Positions 61,146 through 64,000 of a stretch of DNA of 64,000 nt are shown here, piece by piece. Within the stretch, counting starts at the first letter, position 1, and the number at the start of each line of letters is the position of its first letter. The stretch spans positions 310,001 through 374,000 of the forward strand of contig NZ_FOVD01000001.1 in the NCBI RefSeq assembly GCF_900115055.1. Reading direction: 5' to 3'. This stretch comes from Chryseobacterium oleae. GTDB taxonomy: Bacteria > Bacteroidota > Bacteroidia > Flavobacteriales > Weeksellaceae. The position numbers and the translations under genes are program-made. Under the pieces are notes generated by a model. That model searched no databases and was not told where the DNA came from. It saw only the letters and a program-made list of their open reading frames with translations.

Positions 61146-61865
61146 ATGAATCTGTACAATCTCATCATTCAGGATAAAGAGGAAGTAACCCTTAACGACG
61201 TATTTCTCGGCAGCAATAACCGGGACCAATTAGTGCAGCTTATTAAGGAACACAATTACGTCAAAGAACTGCAGGAATACGGACTTCCAGTGAACAATAA
61301 GATTCTTCTGCAGGGAAAATCCGGCTGTGGGAAAACCATGACTGCAAAAGCTGTTGCGAATGCTTTAGGTAAGAATATCCTGATCTTAAATCTCAGCAAT
61401 ATCGTTTCTTCGCGCATTGGGGAAACTTCCCAGAATATAAAAATGATCTTTGATAAAGCTGCCAGAGAACGATCTGTTCTTTTTCTGGACGAACTGGATC
61501 AGATCGGAAAAGCGCGTGGAAGCGACGATAAGGATGTAGGTGAAATGAGAAGACTTGTAAATACACTGATCCAGCTGATCGATTATTATCCTGAAAATGC
61601 TTTACTGCTCTGTGCTACCAACCATGCAGAGATCATAGATACTGCCCTATTGAGACGTTTTCAATTGAAAATCAATTATGAGATGCCTTCTGCTGAATTT
61701 CTGGACACGTTTTATGATAATTTATTGTCTAAATTTCCGGAAGATCTGAGAAATATAGACCGCAGGTACAGCATTTCTTTTGCCGAAGCGAAAGACCATG
61801 CATTGACCTCCGTAAAATCAGCACTGATCAAAAAACTGGAATCCCAGGAAATCACACAGCCATGA
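61146..61865 (+). CDS. AAA+ ATPase (FtsH/Spastin-like core)
   Basis: 239 residues from the ATG at 61146, chosen because the upstream open frame overlaps the promoter. Walker A GKSGCGKTMTAKAVA, Walker B VLFLDELDQIG, the second-region motif ALLLCATNHAEIIDTALLRRFQLKINY (sensor 1 and Arg fingers) define an AAA+ ATPase. Only a short linker precedes it, so it lacks the membrane or protease domains of FtsH. It overlaps the YggS-like gene by four bases. Substrate is unknown. Confidence 0.82.
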   Translation: MNLYNLIIQDKEEVTLNDVFLGSNNRDQLVQLIKEHNYVKELQEYGLPVNNKILLQGKSGCGKTMTAKAVANALGKNILILNLSNIVSSRIGETSQNIKMIFDKAARERSVLFLDELDQIGKARGSDDKDVGEMRRLVNTLIQLIDYYPENALLLCATNHAEIIDTALLRRFQLKINYEMPSAEFLDTFYDNLLSKFPEDLRNIDRRYSISFAEAKDHALTSVKSALIKKLESQEITQP

Positions 61866-62593
61866 AAGAAGACATCCTCCACAACCTTGAAATCATCAAT
61901 GAGCGGATAAAGAAAGCCTGTGAAAAAGCAGGTAGAAGTCCTGATGAAGTCAGATTATTGCTTGCTACCAAAACGGTTTCTGCAGAGCATATTAAAACAG
62001 CTTTAGAACGCGGACAGACCTTAATTGCTGAAAATAAAGTTCAGGAGCTGAAAGAAAAATATGAAGATCTGAAAAGTACACCGCATGAAAATCACTTTAT
62101 CGGACATTTGCAGACCAATAAAATCAAGGATATCTTAAAATATGAGGTGGCTTGCGTACAGTCTCTGGACCGGCTGGATCTTGCGGAAAAACTTCATCAA
62201 AGGCTTTTATCGGAAGGCAAAACAATCGATGTCCTGATCCAGGTGAATACATCTGCTGAAGAAAGTAAATTTGGTGTACATCCTGATGAAGCTTTGGAGC
62301 TGACCAGAAAAGTTTCTGAACTCCATACATTAAAGATTAAAGGACTCATGACGATCGGCTTGTTCAGTGCCGAAACAGAACAGGTAAGACCATGCTTTAA
62401 AATCCTGAAAAACCTGCAGCAGGAGATCATTGGCCAGAATATCCCCAACGTGGAAATGAAAGAACTTTCCATGGGAATGAGTGGTGATCTGGAAACCGCG
62501 ATTGAAGAAGGTTCTACTATTGTTCGCGTAGGAACGGCGGTATTTGGAGCCAGGGTCTATCCGGATAGTTTTTATTGGAACGAGGGAGTCTGA
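61862..62593 (+). CDS. YggS/PLPBP family pyridoxal-phosphate-binding protein
   Basis: A 243-residue PLP-binding homeostasis protein. The PLP Lys lies in VRLLLATKTVSAEHIKTAL, then ENKVQELKEKYE, FIGHLQTNKIKDIL, QVNTSAEESKFGVHP, GLMTIG and ELSMGMSGDLETAIEEGSTIVRVGTAVFG. These all match YggS/PROSC. It acts in the cytosol on PLP and amino-acid balance. It is translated in an overlap (ATGA) with the AAA+ gene. The tandem repeat starts on its stop codon. Confidence 0.92.
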   Translation: MKEDILHNLEIINERIKKACEKAGRSPDEVRLLLATKTVSAEHIKTALERGQTLIAENKVQELKEKYEDLKSTPHENHFIGHLQTNKIKDILKYEVACVQSLDRLDLAEKLHQRLLSEGKTIDVLIQVNTSAEESKFGVHPDEALELTRKVSELHTLKIKGLMTIGLFSAETEQVRPCFKILKNLQQEIIGQNIPNVEMKELSMGMSGDLETAIEEGSTIVRVGTAVFGARVYPDSFYWNEGV

Positions 62594-62684
62594 GAGTTTT
62601 AGAGTTTTAGAGTTTTAGAGTTTTAGAGTTTTAGAGTTTTAGAGTTTTAGAGTTTTAGAGTTTTAGAGTTTTAGAGTTTTAGAG
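62593..62684. repeat. Tandem AGAGTTTT array starting on a stop codon
   Basis: Eleven perfect copies of the 8-bp unit AGAGTTTT (62593-62680), then AGAG. The first base is the last base of the YggS stop codon TGA. Confidence 0.95.
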
Positions 62685-62946
62685 TGAAATGTATTGATTT
62701 TGAATATAAGATTGTGACATTTGTGATATAAATTTGTGTTTAAATTTCATCATCAAAACAGCATCTTCTTTTGTCTGGTGTCTTATTAATTTCTGTATTT
62801 TTTTTCAAAAAAAACGGTCTGTTATTCTAAAAACAGCAAATTATCCTTCATTCGTGAAAAATTTACGTTAAAAATGTTAATGTTTTCATTCATAGCGGTT
62901 TAGATATATTTTATTTATAGATTTACGGAAACACAAATACGTCATC
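62685..62946. other. AT-rich spacer
   Basis: 262 bp between the repeat and the small lipoprotein gene; no gene seen. Confidence 0.4.
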
Positions 62947-63156
62947 ATGAAACAAAATATGTTCAAATCCCTCCGGAAATCTTCCGGAATATCATTCTGT
63001 CTTTTAGCCGTTGTATTTCTTCTAACCAACTGCTCCGGCTCTTCAACCAATAACGAAAGTGAAACCATAAAAACTACATTTTTAGCCACGTGCCTAACGA
63101 TCGCTACGATTTTTATTATTTTCTATATCTCAACAAAAATTAAGCGGAAGGGTTAA
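62947..63156 (+). CDS. Small putative lipoprotein
   Basis: A 69-residue product with basic N-terminus, hydrophobic stretch and lipobox LLTNC (Cys 29), a short Ser/Asn-rich linker, then a second hydrophobic segment (TTFLATCLTIATIFIIFYIST) and KIKRKG tail. It would be lipidated and have one membrane helix. No family recognised. Support is moderate: the lipobox is convincing, but no clear promoter or terminator was identified. Confidence 0.5.
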   Translation: MKQNMFKSLRKSSGISFCLLAVVFLLTNCSGSSTNNESETIKTTFLATCLTIATIFIIFYISTKIKRKG

Positions 63157-63192
63157 ATACAGCGTATTGAAGTTTTAATCCTAAAATCCTGA

Positions 63193-63221
63193 TTGATTAA
63201 AAGATTTTGTTTTTATATTTG
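63193..63221 (+). promoter_or_regulatory. Promoter of the ankyrin-repeat gene
   Basis: TTG at 63193-63195, an 18-bp spacer and TATATTTG at 63214-63221, 36 bases before the ATG at 63258. Confidence 0.6.
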
Positions 63222-63257
63222 GTTCTTAAAATTTTAATACTAATCAACCCAAACCTT

Positions 63258-63974
63258 ATGAAAACTAAAAGCTTTTTTGTTGCTTTATCATTACTAACAT
63301 GTAGCTCCGTTTATTCTCAAAAAATATTTACTGCCATTGAAAATCAGGATTTTGAAAAAGTCAGTAAATTAATCGAAAAAGGAGAAGACGTTAATCAAAA
63401 GTCAAAAGAATATGGTATTACTCCTTTATATTCTGCAGCAGGAACGGGAAATACAAAAATTGTTGAGTTATTGATCAGTAAAGGGGCTGATGTAAATATG
63501 ACTATGAAAACAACTGCAACACCATTGAACATTGCAGCTCAGGAAGGATTTACAAAAGTGGTTGAAATTCTTTTAAAACATAATGTAAACCCAAACATTC
63601 GCGACGTCAACGGATGGACTGCTTTAAGATTTGCCACAAGAAACAATCAAATGGAAATCGTAAAGCTTTTAGTGGAAAACAAGGCTACAGTGGACACCAA
63701 AGCCAATGATAATGCAACACCATTTGCATCAGCAATTGGAAAAGGTTATCTGAACATTGCAGAATATCTTATTAAAAATGGAGCCAACATTAATAATATT
63801 GACAAAGACAATGAAACCCCAATTATGTATTGCGCTCAGGGGGGAAATCTGGAAACCGTAAAATTTCTGTTACCCTACAAACCAGACTTAACCATTAAAA
63901 ATAAAGATGGGAAAACAGCATTAGATTTAGCAAAAGAAAAGAACAATTCGGAAATAGTAAAACTGCTACAGTAA
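63258..63974 (+). CDS. Secreted ankyrin-repeat protein
   Basis: 238 residues from the Met at 63258, which begins a signal peptide (MKTKSFFVALSLLTCSSVYSQ); an upstream in-frame Met falls in the promoter and is rejected. Six ankyrin units follow (for example EKGEDVNQKSKEYGITPLYS, SKGADVNMTMKTTATPLNIA, NGANINNIDKDNETPIMYCA). The repeats make a protein-binding surface in the periplasm. Partner unknown. Confidence 0.88.
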   Translation: MKTKSFFVALSLLTCSSVYSQKIFTAIENQDFEKVSKLIEKGEDVNQKSKEYGITPLYSAAGTGNTKIVELLISKGADVNMTMKTTATPLNIAAQEGFTKVVEILLKHNVNPNIRDVNGWTALRFATRNNQMEIVKLLVENKATVDTKANDNATPFASAIGKGYLNIAEYLIKNGANINNIDKDNETPIMYCAQGGNLETVKFLLPYKPDLTIKNKDGKTALDLAKEKNNSEIVKLLQ

Positions 63975-63982
63975 ACCGTTTT

Positions 63983-64000
63983 ATGAAAAATTATATTGCT
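63983..64000 (+). CDS. Possible next gene, first six codons only
   Basis: ATG AAA AAT TAT ATT GCT starts 8 bases after the ankyrin stop and could begin a co-transcribed gene. Too short to judge. Confidence 0.25.

Noticed and set aside
62593..62684. Tandem AGAGTTTT array as a CRISPR or iteron-type origin
   Set aside because: The units are contiguous without spacers, of 8 bp, and no Cas, Rep or DnaA-box context is present.

Overview
The window is AT-rich chromosomal DNA of a Bacteroidota bacterium, most likely Chryseobacterium or a close Weeksellaceae relative. The reasons are flavobacterial promoters (TTTG/TTG about 19 bp before TAnnTTTG), the absence of Shine-Dalgarno sequences, families such as DUF4377, DUF3857-transglutaminase and LytTR/LytS pairs, and dispersed intergenic repeats of the kind common in that genus. 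The genus is inferred from remembered protein families, not from a search.

0-36 kb is mostly housekeeping and accessory metabolism. It holds the end of a VOC protein, an AsmA-like envelope protein, an S41 peptidase, an NTF2-like protein, a PEP-mutase-like enzyme, a short-chain dehydrogenase-like protein (its catalytic YxxxK motif appears lost) divergent from a GlxA-type AraC regulator, a secreted RidA protein, PncA, and the oxidative pentose phosphate operon gnd-zwf-pgl. An Old Yellow Enzyme, a DsrE-like protein and an AraC regulator form a probable small regulon: the first two share TCCAT direct repeats 21 bp apart at the same distance from the -7 box. Then come a nucleoside deaminase, an amidohydrolase, a POTRA/beta-barrel protein, tRNA-Arg, a large TPR protein with an outer-membrane barrel protein, a CocE-type hydrolase, an APC permease, a DUF962 protein and a transglutaminase-like protein.

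36.8-52.0 kb is the centrepiece: a class I lanthipeptide locus of the split-LanB type seen in Bacteroidota (pinensin-like). The plus-strand operon encodes a C39-peptidase ABC exporter, a LanB glutamylation half, a LanB elimination half, and a LanC-like protein that lacks all three zinc ligands and has a 220-residue C-terminal extension. The opposing strand encodes a Gly-Gly-leader precursor with a His/Asp-rich core, a TonB-dependent siderophore-type receptor, two DUF3526 ABC-2 permeases and an ATPase. Divergent from these is a Fur-family metalloregulator. Seven copies of a 17-bp inverted repeat (consensus TTGCAACA-N-TGTTGCAA) lie at the starts of these transcription units, several on recognisable promoter boxes. 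Together this suggests a metal-regulated lanthipeptide made, exported and possibly taken up again through its own receptor: a candidate ribosomal metallophore, or an antimicrobial released under metal starvation.

52.4-64 kb holds dGTPase, a Nei/Fpg glycosylase, a methyltransferase, a LytTR response regulator with its LytS-like kinase, a beta-barrel protein, an SMR efflux protein, a 27-residue membrane peptide gene, an AAA+ ATPase coupled to a YggS/PLPBP protein, a small lipoprotein and an ankyrin-repeat protein. Repeat-rich intergenic stretches (polarised gene-end GAGAGTTTGAG arrays, 8-bp tandem repeats, palindromes and a 200-bp dispersed element) are scattered throughout and concentrate around the lanthipeptide locus.
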